DNA of 64,000 nt from contig PLTA01000024.1 in assembly GCA_003164295.1 (NCBI GenBank), positions 62,001 to 126,000 of the forward strand, in the 5' to 3' direction. Below are positions 53,336 to 60,729 of the stretch, piece by piece. The position numbers and the translations under genes are program-made. Source of the stretch: Candidatus Bathyarchaeota archaeon. GTDB taxonomy: Archaea; Thermoproteota; Bathyarchaeia; Bathyarchaeales; Bathycorpusculaceae. How positions within the stretch are numbered: the stretch's first letter is position 1; the number at the start of each line of letters is the position of its first letter. The notes beneath the pieces were generated by a model that made no database searches, was not told where the DNA came from, and was given only the letters and a program-made list of their open reading frames with translations.

Positions 53336-53400
53336 GGAAATATTTTTTCTCTAATCTTTCTCTTTTGAGTTAGTGGTTGAATATTTGTTTTGAGGGTTGG

Positions 53401-53513
53401 TGACGTTTTTTTTGACTTTTTATGACGCGTAGTGACGAATAAAGACGCAACCTGCAAACAACCCAAACCCTAAACCAAGAAACCAACCCAAAACACAAAG
53501 AACAAAAATTTAT
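53401..53513 (+). repeat. Phased repeat element, copy C
   Basis: TGACG-type motifs recur at 53401, 53413, 53423, 53433 and 53443: one 12-base step, then exact 10-base steps. The shared segment starts ACCTGCAAACAACCCAAACC at 53450 and contains CCAACCCAAAACACAAAG, ending in AAAAATTT. Its unit sequence has nothing in common with that of copy B next to it, although the conserved segments clearly align. Confidence 0.8.
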
Positions 53514-53581
53514 AAAAAAGCAGCGTTATTTAGTTAATCGAAAAAACATCAAGAAGAAAATAAATAAAAATTAAGAGAGAC

Positions 53582-54058
53582 TTATTGGGCTTCAGCTAAA
53601 TAAACGGTGACGTTGCCGTCTTTGTCCTTTGCTGCTCGAACCCGAATCTTTCGCGGTGGCTTCTCGATGCCTCTGTCCCAGATTTTCTCGTTAACTTCCT
53701 GGCTAATAATCAGTTGAGGCAACTCTTCTTCTTCCTCTTCTTCAGAAACCTTCATTTCAAGTTTCATGTGTTTAATTATGAATGCTTTGAGCAGTTGCAT
53801 GGCCCTGGGAGAACGCTTTTTAGGTGGTCTATTCAATGCTCTTGACAGAGGAACAGTGTAGGTTCGTTCTTCAACGATTTCTTCTTCAGCTTTCTTTTTC
53901 TTAGGCTTAGCTTCCTCTTCTACTTCTTCCGCCGGCGCCTCTTCAGGAACTTCAGCTGGAACTATCTCTTCTGTTGTTTCCACTACAGGTTCTTCGTCAG
54001 TTAAATCGAGCATTTCTTCTTCAGCGTTTTTTTGTTCTTCTATGACTTCTTTAACCAC
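53582..54058 (-). CDS. rpl31e: Ribosomal protein eL31 with long acidic N-terminus
   Basis: The C-terminal ~95 residues are eL31 (RTYTVPLSRALNRPPKKRSP, LLKAFIIKHMKLEMKV, EKIWDRGIEKPPRKIRVRA). Ahead of it is a ~62-residue Glu-rich extension ending in a KPKKKK patch, which typical eL31 (~85-95 aa) lacks. A second acidic insert (SEEEEEEELP) is inside the domain. It is third of four genes in the eS19-PDCD5-eL39-eL31 series, with the usual archaeal order. The extension may mediate docking or disorder-driven binding. Confidence 0.92.
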   Translation of the reverse strand: MVKEVIEEQKNAEEEMLDLTDEEPVVETTEEIVPAEVPEEAPAEEVEEEAKPKKKKAEEEIVEERTYTVPLSRALNRPPKKRSPRAMQLLKAFIIKHMKLEMKVSEEEEEEELPQLIISQEVNEKIWDRGIEKPPRKIRVRAAKDKDGNVTVYLAEAQ

Positions 54059-54070
54059 GTAAAAAATCTC

Positions 54071-54229
54071 CTATGCCTTTATTTTTCTAGTTCGCCAATT
54101 TCGTCTTTGCTTAGGGTTATTTCTAACTTTCCCGTCTGTGCGAGCAATTACCCATGTTGGAACAGACGTAGATTCTTTGCCAGCTTTAGCTAGTCTAAGC
54201 TTTTTTGCCGTAGGTTTAACTCTTGCCAT
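54071..54229 (-). CDS. rpl39e: Ribosomal protein eL39
   Basis: The 52-residue, highly basic protein has [20 protein letters not shown], then [20 protein letters not shown] and a final [11 protein letters not shown]. The W and the R-x2-P-K-x-R-x-W pattern fit eL39, which lines the exit tunnel. ATG 54229 to TAG 54071 lies between PDCD5 and eL31, the standard neighbours. Confidence 0.92.
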   Translation of the reverse strand: MARVKPTAKKLRLAKAGKESTSVPTWVIARTDGKVRNNPKQRRNWRTRKIKA

Positions 54230-54233
54230 TTTT

Positions 54234-54566
54234 TCATATCCTTCTAATTGTTGGTTCTCGCTTCCGCGATTGAAGCTGAATTAATATTCCCTTGAGCTGC
54301 GAATCTGAAAGTGGAATAGGCAACTTACCTGTCTGCGCCATTTCAACCAGCTGCATCTCGATTTGCTCAGTAAACTCAGGCTTAACCATTTTAAGGTTAT
54401 TTAGTCTTTGTCGAGCGTCAGGTGCCAAGATTTTACTTAGTAACGCGTTTTTTTGAGCTTCTATTTGTTCCGCTTGGGATTGTCTTTGTTCTTCATTTCC
54501 TCTTTGCTGCATTGATGATAATTTTCGCTTGCGGATTTGCTCAAGCTGATCATCTGACATTTTCAC
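54234..54566 (-). CDS. PDCD5-family DNA-binding protein
   Basis: The 110-residue helical-bundle protein has [17 protein letters not shown] at its start, [20 protein letters not shown] near residue 47 and [16 protein letters not shown] at its end. Archaeal PDCD5 homologues bind double-stranded DNA. It shares bases with eS19 (start/stop overlap at 54566), so the two are coupled. The position between eS19 and eL39 is strongly conserved in archaea. Confidence 0.93.
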   Translation of the reverse strand: MKMSDDQLEQIRKRKLSSMQQRGNEEQRQSQAEQIEAQKNALLSKILAPDARQRLNNLKMVKPEFTEQIEMQLVEMAQTGKLPIPLSDSQLKGILIQLQSRKREPTIRRI

Positions 54567-55069
54567 TATTCGCCTTGGTATTTCTTGAGCTCGGGGATAG
54601 TTTTAACTATTTCTTTATTGAGGTCTCCAGCGACTTCTTGGAGAAGCTTGCGACCTTTAGGAGACATAATTCTGCCTTTGGGTTTTGTAGTTTGAATTAG
54701 ACCCGCAGTGTCAAGTTGCTGCAGAATCTTCCGGATGTTGTTGCCGCCTGCTTTAACAGCATGGTTTTTCTTTACACCGTTGTTTTTTCTTCCACCATAG
54801 TCTGAACGCAGTTTTTCTAATCCGATTGGTCCGTGAATGTAAACTTTGCGAAGTATAGATGCGCTTCGAGTGTACCACCAGTTCGGATTCTGCGGTTGCT
54901 TTTCAACGTGATTGCCTGTTTTAGCGAAGGTTGCCCATGGAAGAGGTTGAATTTCATCAACGTTTTCCCTAAGGTATTTTGCTAAACGGTCTATGAATTT
55001 TGAAGCTGGAACGTCATGAGGAGTCGTCAAAGATACTCTTTTCCCTTGTTTTTCCTTGCAGTTAAACAA
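54566..55069 (-). CDS. rps19e: Small ribosomal subunit protein eS19
   Basis: The 167-residue protein has DVPASKFIDRLAKYLREN, then WWYTRSASILRKVYIHGPIG near residue 65, YGGRKNNGVK and IRKILQQLDTAGLI, all diagnostic of eS19, which acts in 40S/30S maturation. Its start could be ATG 55069 or a nearby downstream codon, since archaeal eS19 usually has ~150 residues. It leads the minus-strand translation cluster and overlaps PDCD5. Confidence 0.94.
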   Translation of the reverse strand: MFNCKEKQGKRVSLTTPHDVPASKFIDRLAKYLRENVDEIQPLPWATFAKTGNHVEKQPQNPNWWYTRSASILRKVYIHGPIGLEKLRSDYGGRKNNGVKKNHAVKAGGNNIRKILQQLDTAGLIQTTKPKGRIMSPKGRKLLQEVAGDLNKEIVKTIPELKKYQGE

Positions 55070-55213
55070 TGAAGCCTAATATAAATATTATCTGATAGGA
55101 ATTCAGGCTATCGCAATGTTATTGCCTATGGCTAAAAAGTTAATGCGTATCACATAAAACATAATTGATTTTTAGCCCCGAGGCATTGTGGTTGTATAGA
55201 GACTACAACAAAT

Positions 55214-55223
55214 ATTTTTAAAG
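55214..55223 (+). promoter_or_regulatory. TATA box for cupredoxin gene
   Basis: TATTTTTAAAG lies ~40 bases before ATG 55257. The predicted transcription start near 55245 leaves a leader of about ten bases, a nearly leaderless transcript. Confidence 0.5.
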
Positions 55224-55256
55224 CCTATTTTCCCACAAAGCTGTTGAGATATCTTT

Positions 55257-55811
55257 ATGAAAAAAACAACGTTAGTACTGGCATTAATGCTTACAATCGG
55301 GTTACTTTTAGTCACGCTAGGAACAATGCAGGTAAAAGCAGCCACTCAAGTAGACATTTATGCTGGAGAAAAAAGCAGTAGTGTATATGGATTTGGCAAC
55401 AGCGCATCTAGCATAAGCTCGCCTGGTCCAACCTTAACTTTTACGCAGGGAGAAGTTGTAACACTAACTCTCCACAATGCAGGAACCATGGCTCATGACT
55501 TCGCGATAGTAGACACAAAATCTTCAACAGGCACAGTTCTTTGGAATGCACAAGTTGCATCCGCAAGCAACCCAGTTGCCGCTGGATCGCAGGCTTCAGT
55601 GACATTCACCGTGGGCAACACTGGAGATTACTATTACGTATGTCAAGTTGATGGACATGTAGCGTTAGGAATGTGGGGCAACGTAACAGTTAATGCAGCA
55701 GTTCCAGAGTTTCCAACAGCATTAGTTTTCGTGTTTTTCGCGGTTGCAGCTACAGCCTTAGCAGCATACATTGGCAAATCAAAAATTGTACATAAAATGA
55801 CGCCATTATAA
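55257..55811 (+). CDS. Exported cupredoxin with PEF-type C-terminal anchor
   Basis: The 184-residue protein has a signal peptide at residues 1-28 (cut near KAA), then a plastocyanin-like domain. Type 1 copper ligands are all present: H80 (MAHDFAIVD), C129, H134 and M139 in CQVDGHVALGM. Residues 150-172 are PEF followed by a hydrophobic helix and a basic tail, the layout of archaeosortase-processed or simply membrane-anchored proteins. It would carry electrons at the outer face of the membrane. No oxidase genes are adjacent. Confidence 0.9.
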   Translation: MKKTTLVLALMLTIGLLLVTLGTMQVKAATQVDIYAGEKSSSVYGFGNSASSISSPGPTLTFTQGEVVTLTLHNAGTMAHDFAIVDTKSSTGTVLWNAQVASASNPVAAGSQASVTFTVGNTGDYYYVCQVDGHVALGMWGNVTVNAAVPEFPTALVFVFFAVAATALAAYIGKSKIVHKMTPL

Positions 55812-55869
55812 AGCGTATGCCCAATTTTTCTTTTTTTAATTCATCAAGTTTTTTAAAATATTTTGGTTA

Positions 55870-56175
55870 TTATGTGTCTTCTTCTTTTTCTTCTGTTTTA
55901 CGTTTTCTAAAGAGAATAAACACATGTCCCCTAACTTCAACCAAAGCAGAATTAGTTTTTTGGGCCGCTATAGCAGCTATTGCCTGAGCTGTGTTATCTG
56001 CTTGTAGAGCAGCAGGTAAAATTTTAACCTTGACTTGCTTGTTTCTTTGAAGTTGCTTCTCAATTTCACTAATCAACTGATCAGTTAAGCCGTCTTTACC
56101 AACCCAAATAGTTGGATTTTCATCTTTCAAAACATGCTTAACATGTCGCTTCATTCGAGTTGTTATTTTGCTCAA
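55870..56175 (-). CDS. CRM/YhbY-domain RNA-binding protein
   Basis: The 101-residue protein has the YhbY fold: MKRHVKHVLKDENPTIWVGK, then DGLTDQLISEIEKQL and VEVRGHVFILFRKR; the GxxG loop of the family appears degenerate (alanine-rich here). CRM proteins bind pre-ribosomal or intron RNA. It overlaps the RNase P component gene by 38 bases in another frame. The two are thus tightly joined and probably work together in RNA maturation. Confidence 0.88.
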   Translation of the reverse strand: MSKITTRMKRHVKHVLKDENPTIWVGKDGLTDQLISEIEKQLQRNKQVKVKILPAALQADNTAQAIAAIAAQKTNSALVEVRGHVFILFRKRKTEEKEEDT

Positions 56176-56497
56176 GTTGTTTTTGCTCCTTCTTTTTACC
56201 TAGTAATATACGGGTTTGGTTGCCGCAGTTTAAACATGTTACTAAAACATGAGACTCCCTTTTCTGCTTTATCCTAACTCGGCAGTTAACACCCTGCACA
56301 AACAGGGCATTGCAGTTTTTGCAGGTTTGTCGCTTAAACTCAATGGGTAAACGTATTTTCGCAGCCATAGCGACTCGCCTAGCGGTTTTAACGTATTTTG
56401 TGGCAAGTTGTGAGTCAGTTTTAGAAATCTTCTTTGCTTGTTCAAAAAGTATTTGAATTCGCTGCCTTGCAATCTGCTTAATACTTGATTGATTCAT
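56138..56497 (-). CDS. rnp4: RNase P protein component 4 (Rpp21)
   Basis: The protein has 119 residues from ATG 56497; an upstream ATG at 56524 gives nine extra. It has an N-terminal helical pair (IKQIARQRIQILFEQAKKI) and a zinc ribbon CKNCNALFVQGVNC...CLNCG, with RVRIKQKRESHVLVT between the knuckles, all typical of archaeal Rpp21/RNP4. It binds Rpp29 in the RNase P holoenzyme that trims tRNA 5' ends. It is coupled to the CRM gene. Confidence 0.92.
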   Translation of the reverse strand: MNQSSIKQIARQRIQILFEQAKKISKTDSQLATKYVKTARRVAMAAKIRLPIEFKRQTCKNCNALFVQGVNCRVRIKQKRESHVLVTCLNCGNQTRILLGKKKEQKQLEQNNNSNEATC

Positions 56498-56530
56498 CAG
56501 CCAAAGATAATCAAGCATACACATAACATT

Positions 56531-56548
56531 TGCGTCTAAGTAGACGCA
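56531..56548. promoter_or_regulatory. Perfect inverted repeat upstream of rnp4
   Basis: TGCGTCTA-AG-TAGACGCA is an 8-base perfect palindrome arm pair with a two-base centre, 34 bases before ATG 56497 on the minus strand. It may be an operator, or a leader hairpin if transcription starts upstream. No clear TATA box sets the start. Confidence 0.45.
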
Positions 56549-56570
56549 GAATTTGCTAGCGGGATTTCAG

Positions 56571-56739
56571 ACAAAAATTTTTCTTTGTGTTTTGGGTTGC
56601 TTTCTTGATTCAGGGCTTGAATTAGTTGCAGGTCAAGTATAAAAAAGGTTAGAAAAGAACAGAAAAGTATGAAAACGTATGGAAAAGGCTAGAAAAGGTT
56701 TGAAACGTACAAAACAGGTTTGAAAGGTCCAAAGTACAA
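56571..56739 (-). repeat. Phased repeat element, copy D
   Basis: Read on the minus strand, about ten 10-base units come first (56739-56635), e.g. AACCTTTTCT, AGCCTTTTCC, ATACGTTTTC, ATACTTTTCT, with C fixed at position four. The shared segment follows from 56633: ACCTGCAACTAATTCAAGCC, then AAGCAACCCAAAACACAAAG. It is the longest and most regular array, oriented opposite to B and C, between rnp4 and rfbD. Confidence 0.82.
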
Positions 56740-56760
56740 AAAGTGTTAATGATAGGCAAG

Positions 56761-57645
56761 TTATTTCTTTGAAAGTTCAAGCTTTAACTGTTTCAACGCT
56801 TCATCCATCGCTAATGGCTTATGTAGAAGGGTCTGCTGGGCTTTGGTTGTGTCAAGTGATGAATCCATAGGACGTTTAGCTGGCCATTTGAACTGAGAAG
56901 ACACAGCTGAATCAATCAAGCTTTTATCTAAACCAAAAGCTTCAGCAATCATCTGTGCAAACTCAAATCGACTAACACGCGTCGCACCGCAAAGATGAAA
57001 AATTCCATTCAATCTGCGTTCAATAACTTCAAGCGTCATCTCAGCCAAATTTGTGTTCAACGTCGGCGTGTTCCATTGGTCAGTAATAATCTTGACCCGT
57101 TCGCCTTTTCGCAGTGTTTCAATTAGCCAAAGAGCAAAGTTGACTTTTCCAGCAGCAGGCGTTGAACCGTAAATTACGCTTGGGCGTCCGATAAAATATT
57201 CAGTTTGTGTTTTCACCACTTCTTCAGCTTTCAACTTGGTTAATCCGTAATAGTTAATCGGGGCAGGCTCATCTGTCTCAGTATAATTGCCTTTTTCTCC
57301 GTTAAAAACGTAGTCTGTTGAAATGTAAATTACAAAAGAACCCGAATTTTTGGCTGCTTCAACAATGTTTTTTGTGCCTTCAACATTTACTTTCCAAGCA
57401 AGCTCTTTGTTCAATTCGCATTTATCAACATCAGTTAATGTGGCAGCGTGAACAACAATATCGGGCTTAACTCGCATAAACGCCTCGTTAACTAACTCTT
57501 TGTTTGAGACGTCAAATTTTACAAAGTTACCGCAAACAGGCAACTCCTGAACATCACAGGAATAAACCTCAATGTTTTTTTCGATGGCGAGAGCAGCTAG
57601 TTTGGAGCCGTAAAGTCCGCTGGCACCAGTAATTAAGAGTTTCAA
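56761..57645 (-). CDS. rfbD: dTDP-4-dehydrorhamnose reductase
   Basis: The ~294-residue short-chain reductase completes dTDP-L-rhamnose. The TTG start at 57645 puts the Rossmann motif LLITGASGLYGSK at the N-terminus and overlaps the rfbB stop (TTGA), so I prefer it to the longer frame. The catalytic pair is YYGLTKLKAEE, with YISTDYVFNG before and FHLCGATRVSRFEFAQ later. It is last in the dTDP-rhamnose operon. Confidence 0.93.
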   Translation of the reverse strand: MKLLITGASGLYGSKLAALAIEKNIEVYSCDVQELPVCGNFVKFDVSNKELVNEAFMRVKPDIVVHAATLTDVDKCELNKELAWKVNVEGTKNIVEAAKNSGSFVIYISTDYVFNGEKGNYTETDEPAPINYYGLTKLKAEEVVKTQTEYFIGRPSVIYGSTPAAGKVNFALWLIETLRKGERVKIITDQWNTPTLNTNLAEMTLEVIERRLNGIFHLCGATRVSRFEFAQMIAEAFGLDKSLIDSAVSSQFKWPAKRPMDSSLDTTKAQQTLLHKPLAMDEALKQLKLELSKK

Positions 57646-58652
57646 TGCGAGCCACCACCAAGTTTCCAAGGCGTAGGATGAAGAATCACATCAGTAGCAA
57701 ACGGCGTCCACCAATGCTCATTATTAAGATACCACTCAACAGTGGACTCCAAAGACTTCTCAAAACTACATTTAGTCGTCCAACCCAAACAAGACTGTAA
57801 CTTTGAAGAATCCAAACTATACCGTGCATCATGTCCTGGACGATCTTCCACAAAAGTAATCAAACTCTCAGGTTTATGCAGTAACGCAATTATTTTTTTG
57901 ACGATTTCAATGTTGGAAATTTCGTTTCCAGCTGAAACATTATAAATTTCCCCTGCATTTCCTTTTTTAAGAACCGTAGCGATTGCTTCGCAATGATCTT
58001 GAACGTAGATCCAGTCGCGTATGTTTTGTCCCGATCCATAGATGGGAATCGGTAGGTCCCTAAGCCCTCGAATTATGGTTTTGGGAATAAGTTTTTCAGG
58101 AAGTTGGTAAGGCCCAAAATTGTTTGTGCAACGTGTGATAGATACGTTCAAGCCAAAGGTTTTATGATAAGATAAAACGAACATGTCGGCGGCGGCTTTT
58201 GAAGCGGAATAGGGATTTGATGGTTTAGGTGGAGTATTTTCGGTAAAAGAGCCTTCAAGTGCTTCTCCATAAACTTCATCTGTTGAAACTTGTAAAAGCC
58301 TTGCTTTGTGATTGTGCTTGCGTATAGCTTCTAAAAGTGTAAAAGTACCAAGCGTATTATTCTGCAAAAACACATTGGGATCAACAATGCTTCTATCTAC
58401 ATGGGTCTCTGCAGCAATGTTTACCACAGCATCCACTTGATGAATTAGCCGATTTATCAGCTGCGGATTGCAGATATCACCCTTAATGAAAGTGTAGCGC
58501 TTATCATTTTCAATATCATGAAGATTAGCTGGGTTAGCACCTATCCCTATTTTGTCAACATTAATTATTTCATAATCGGGATTCTCTGACAATACGTATC
58601 TGCAGAAATTGCTTCCAATAAAGCCTAAACCGCCAGTAACTAACAGTTTCAT
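57642..58652 (-). CDS. rfbB: dTDP-glucose 4,6-dehydratase
   Basis: The 336-residue NAD-dependent extended SDR enzyme has LLVTGGLGFIGSNFCRYVL at the start, VSTDEVYGE near residue 122 and the catalytic YSASKAAADM near 150, plus NNFGPYQLPEKLIP and YGSGQNIRDW. It makes dTDP-4-keto-6-deoxyglucose. Its stop overlaps the rfbD start and it lies 6 bases after the epimerase gene. Confidence 0.96.
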   Translation of the reverse strand: MKLLVTGGLGFIGSNFCRYVLSENPDYEIINVDKIGIGANPANLHDIENDKRYTFIKGDICNPQLINRLIHQVDAVVNIAAETHVDRSIVDPNVFLQNNTLGTFTLLEAIRKHNHKARLLQVSTDEVYGEALEGSFTENTPPKPSNPYSASKAAADMFVLSYHKTFGLNVSITRCTNNFGPYQLPEKLIPKTIIRGLRDLPIPIYGSGQNIRDWIYVQDHCEAIATVLKKGNAGEIYNVSAGNEISNIEIVKKIIALLHKPESLITFVEDRPGHDARYSLDSSKLQSCLGWTTKCSFEKSLESTVEWYLNNEHWWTPFATDVILHPTPWKLGGGSH

Positions 58653-58658
58653 AATTCA

Positions 58659-59162
58659 TCACTTATGAATCGGGTAATTCCAATCCCATGGCTTACCCAC
58701 ACGAGCATCATCCTTCTTGCCATTTATACTTTTAGGGATAAGTGTTGGGTCATTCCAGGGTCTGCGTTCTTCGTCGGGGTTAGTTGGATCGTACAAGTTT
58801 GTGGTGAAGTAAATGAGCATGGCAGGTTCATCGCCTAGGGCTTTAAAGCCGTGCCAGTAATGACCTGGAACACGTACAATTTGCAAATTTAAGCCACTTG
58901 AGACTATTTCGTTAAGTTCATTTGTTTTTTCGTCAAAGACACCGATTTTTATAGAACCTTTGAGCGCCAGAAAATAGTCTACTTGACCTTTAAGATGCTT
59001 ATGCCATGCGCGTATAATGTTTGGATAAGTAAAAGAATGATTTCCTTGTTCAATTTTATCTTCTTCAAAGAGATCTTTCCAGTCGGTACGCATAACTTCG
59101 CAGAAAAAGCCTCTCTCGTCTAGCAACCGAACTATTGGTTTAACTTTAATTCCATTTAGCAT
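58659..59162 (-). CDS. rfbC: dTDP-4-dehydrorhamnose 3,5-epimerase-like cupin
   Basis: The ~167-residue cupin has LLDERGFFCEVMRTDW near residue 12, RAWHKHLKGQVDYFLALKG near 48 with the catalytic histidine, and PGHYWHGFKAL near 95. ATG 59162 has AGGGA upstream; a longer frame starts at 59198. Its position between rfbA and rfbB supports a role in dTDP-L-rhamnose synthesis, although the sequence is a short, somewhat atypical family member. Confidence 0.87.
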   Translation of the reverse strand: MLNGIKVKPIVRLLDERGFFCEVMRTDWKDLFEEDKIEQGNHSFTYPNIIRAWHKHLKGQVDYFLALKGSIKIGVFDEKTNELNEIVSSGLNLQIVRVPGHYWHGFKALGDEPAMLIYFTTNLYDPTNPDEERRPWNDPTLIPKSINGKKDDARVGKPWDWNYPIHK

Positions 59163-59230
59163 TTTTATCCCTTGTTTGCCTGTTAACATATTTTCCAAAA
59201 ATGTTTATAATAGTTGTTGTCGATGAGGGT

Positions 59231-60289
59231 TTAAACTTCTACTTCTGAGAAGTCTCCAATATGCAGTTTGATGGTTCTATTTCGTTGGTTTCTTGATACT
59301 TTAGCGTTTTTGCCGATTAAGCTATCTTCGAGCCGTTCGACGTCCTTAACGGTTACATTTTCTTGTATAACACAGTATTCAACGTTAGAATTAATTATTG
59401 ATGAACAATTTCCAACGCTTGTATAGGGTCCAATGAAAGAGTTTTCAATTACAACACCTTTTCCAAGTGCACACGGTCCTCGTATGGTACTGTTAACTAT
59501 TTTTGCGCCTGGTTCGACTTTGACTCTTCCATCTAAAGTGCTGTTTATCACTTCGCCTTTAACATCGAACTCGATGTACGAGTCTAGTATCTTTGCGTTA
59601 GCTGATAAAATGTCGTCTTTTTTGCCTGTGTCTAACCACCATGAATTCAATATTTCAGCTTTAACTTTAAAGCCCATGTTCATCATTTCTTGAATGGCAT
59701 CTGTGATTTCTAGCTCTCCGCGCCCAGAAGGTTTTATTCTTTCTATAGCTTGGTGAACTTTGTTTGTGAAGAGATAAGTGCCTATAATTGCGAGGTTGCC
59801 CATGGGTGTTTTAGGTTTCTCCACTAACTTTGTTATGTTGCCTTTTTCATCGAGTTGAGCTATCCCAAAACTTGATGGGTTCTCTACTTCTTTGAGAATA
59901 ATTAGAGCATCAAGTTTTTCATTTTTGAATTTTTTTACAAATGTGTTCAAGCCTTGACCGGTAACGTTATCGCCTAAACACATTACAAAAGAATCTTGAC
60001 CTAAAAATCGTTTTGCAGTTTTGACTGCATGTGCTAATCCCAGCGGTTCTTGGGGAATATACTCAGCTTTGAGACCCCAGTTTGAACCGTCTTTAACGTA
60101 ATCCTTAACGAATTGTCCAGTTTCGGGTGCAGTAATTATGCCGACTTTTTTTATAGTTGTGGATGCAACCTGATCAAGTACATAACCCAAAATGGGTTTG
60201 TTAGCTACTGGAATAAGCTGTTTTGCACAGGTGAAAGTTAAAGGTCTAAGTCTAGTTCCTTTACCGCCGCTGAGGACAAGTGCTTTCAT
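59231..60289 (-). CDS. rfbA: Glucose-1-phosphate thymidylyltransferase, long archaeal form
   Basis: The 352-residue protein has an N-terminal nucleotidyltransferase (LSGGKGTRLRPLTFTCAKQL, MCLGDNVTG near 100, VEKPKTPMGN near 145). A C-terminal left-handed beta-helix follows from about 245, with hexapeptide-like runs (GVVIENSFIGPYTSVGN), as in archaeal and actinobacterial long forms. It makes dTDP-glucose and is first in the operon rfbA-C-B-D. Confidence 0.94.
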   Translation of the reverse strand: MKALVLSGGKGTRLRPLTFTCAKQLIPVANKPILGYVLDQVASTTIKKVGIITAPETGQFVKDYVKDGSNWGLKAEYIPQEPLGLAHAVKTAKRFLGQDSFVMCLGDNVTGQGLNTFVKKFKNEKLDALIILKEVENPSSFGIAQLDEKGNITKLVEKPKTPMGNLAIIGTYLFTNKVHQAIERIKPSGRGELEITDAIQEMMNMGFKVKAEILNSWWLDTGKKDDILSANAKILDSYIEFDVKGEVINSTLDGRVKVEPGAKIVNSTIRGPCALGKGVVIENSFIGPYTSVGNCSSIINSNVEYCVIQENVTVKDVERLEDSLIGKNAKVSRNQRNRTIKLHIGDFSEVEV

Positions 60290-60729
60290 ACCAATCCCTA
60301 ACTCTTGTTAATTAATTATGACTTGCTGATAGAGAACTAAATAAGTTTATGTGCCAAATCTACATAGAAAACAAAAAGGACTTACACATTCTAATAAAAT
60401 CTTCATACATTATTCCTGTGATTGTATTGCGACAACCACATAATTCTATTAGCGATAGAAGGGCATACCAATTACAATAAGTGAGTCGAATCATAATGAA
60501 GCCACTCAATTCGTATATTTTGACATCTTTGGTTCTTCGAGAGAAAAATTGCCTCTACAATCGTTCCTGCAAACTGTATTCAAAAAACAGCTACACCTGC
60601 ACACATGTTGGAGGAGAATACTGCGGAAAATATAGAGTACTTTCACAAGTACCGAGAAAGGAACCAGCTTTAAACCAAGATTTTATGGTTGAGAAAGCGA
60701 TTTCCATTTAGATACAAGTATTTTTTTAG
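60290..60729. other. Intergenic between rfbA and flippase genes
   Basis: About 440 bases holding the rfbA promoter region. A plus-strand frame (60481-60711) and a shorter one (60606-60671, ATG with a Glu-rich product) are present but have no family or ribosome-binding support, and could be a gene remnant. A CCTGCAAAC match near 60570 is not followed by the rest of the phased repeat segment. Confidence 0.4.

Noticed and set aside
53211..53513. CRISPR or TIGR-type array
   Set aside because: There is no constant repeat separating variable spacers; the short units themselves repeat, with a single cap per locus and no cas or Nop-like gene in the window.
60560..60610. Possible fifth copy of the phased repeat (CCTGCAAAC followed by ATTCAAAAAACAG)
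   Set aside because: Only short similarity to the cap segment, with the middle missing, and no 10-bp periodicity upstream.
60481..60711. Plus-strand frame of 76 codons before the flippase gene
   Set aside because: Implausible composition and no ribosome-binding site; at most a relic.
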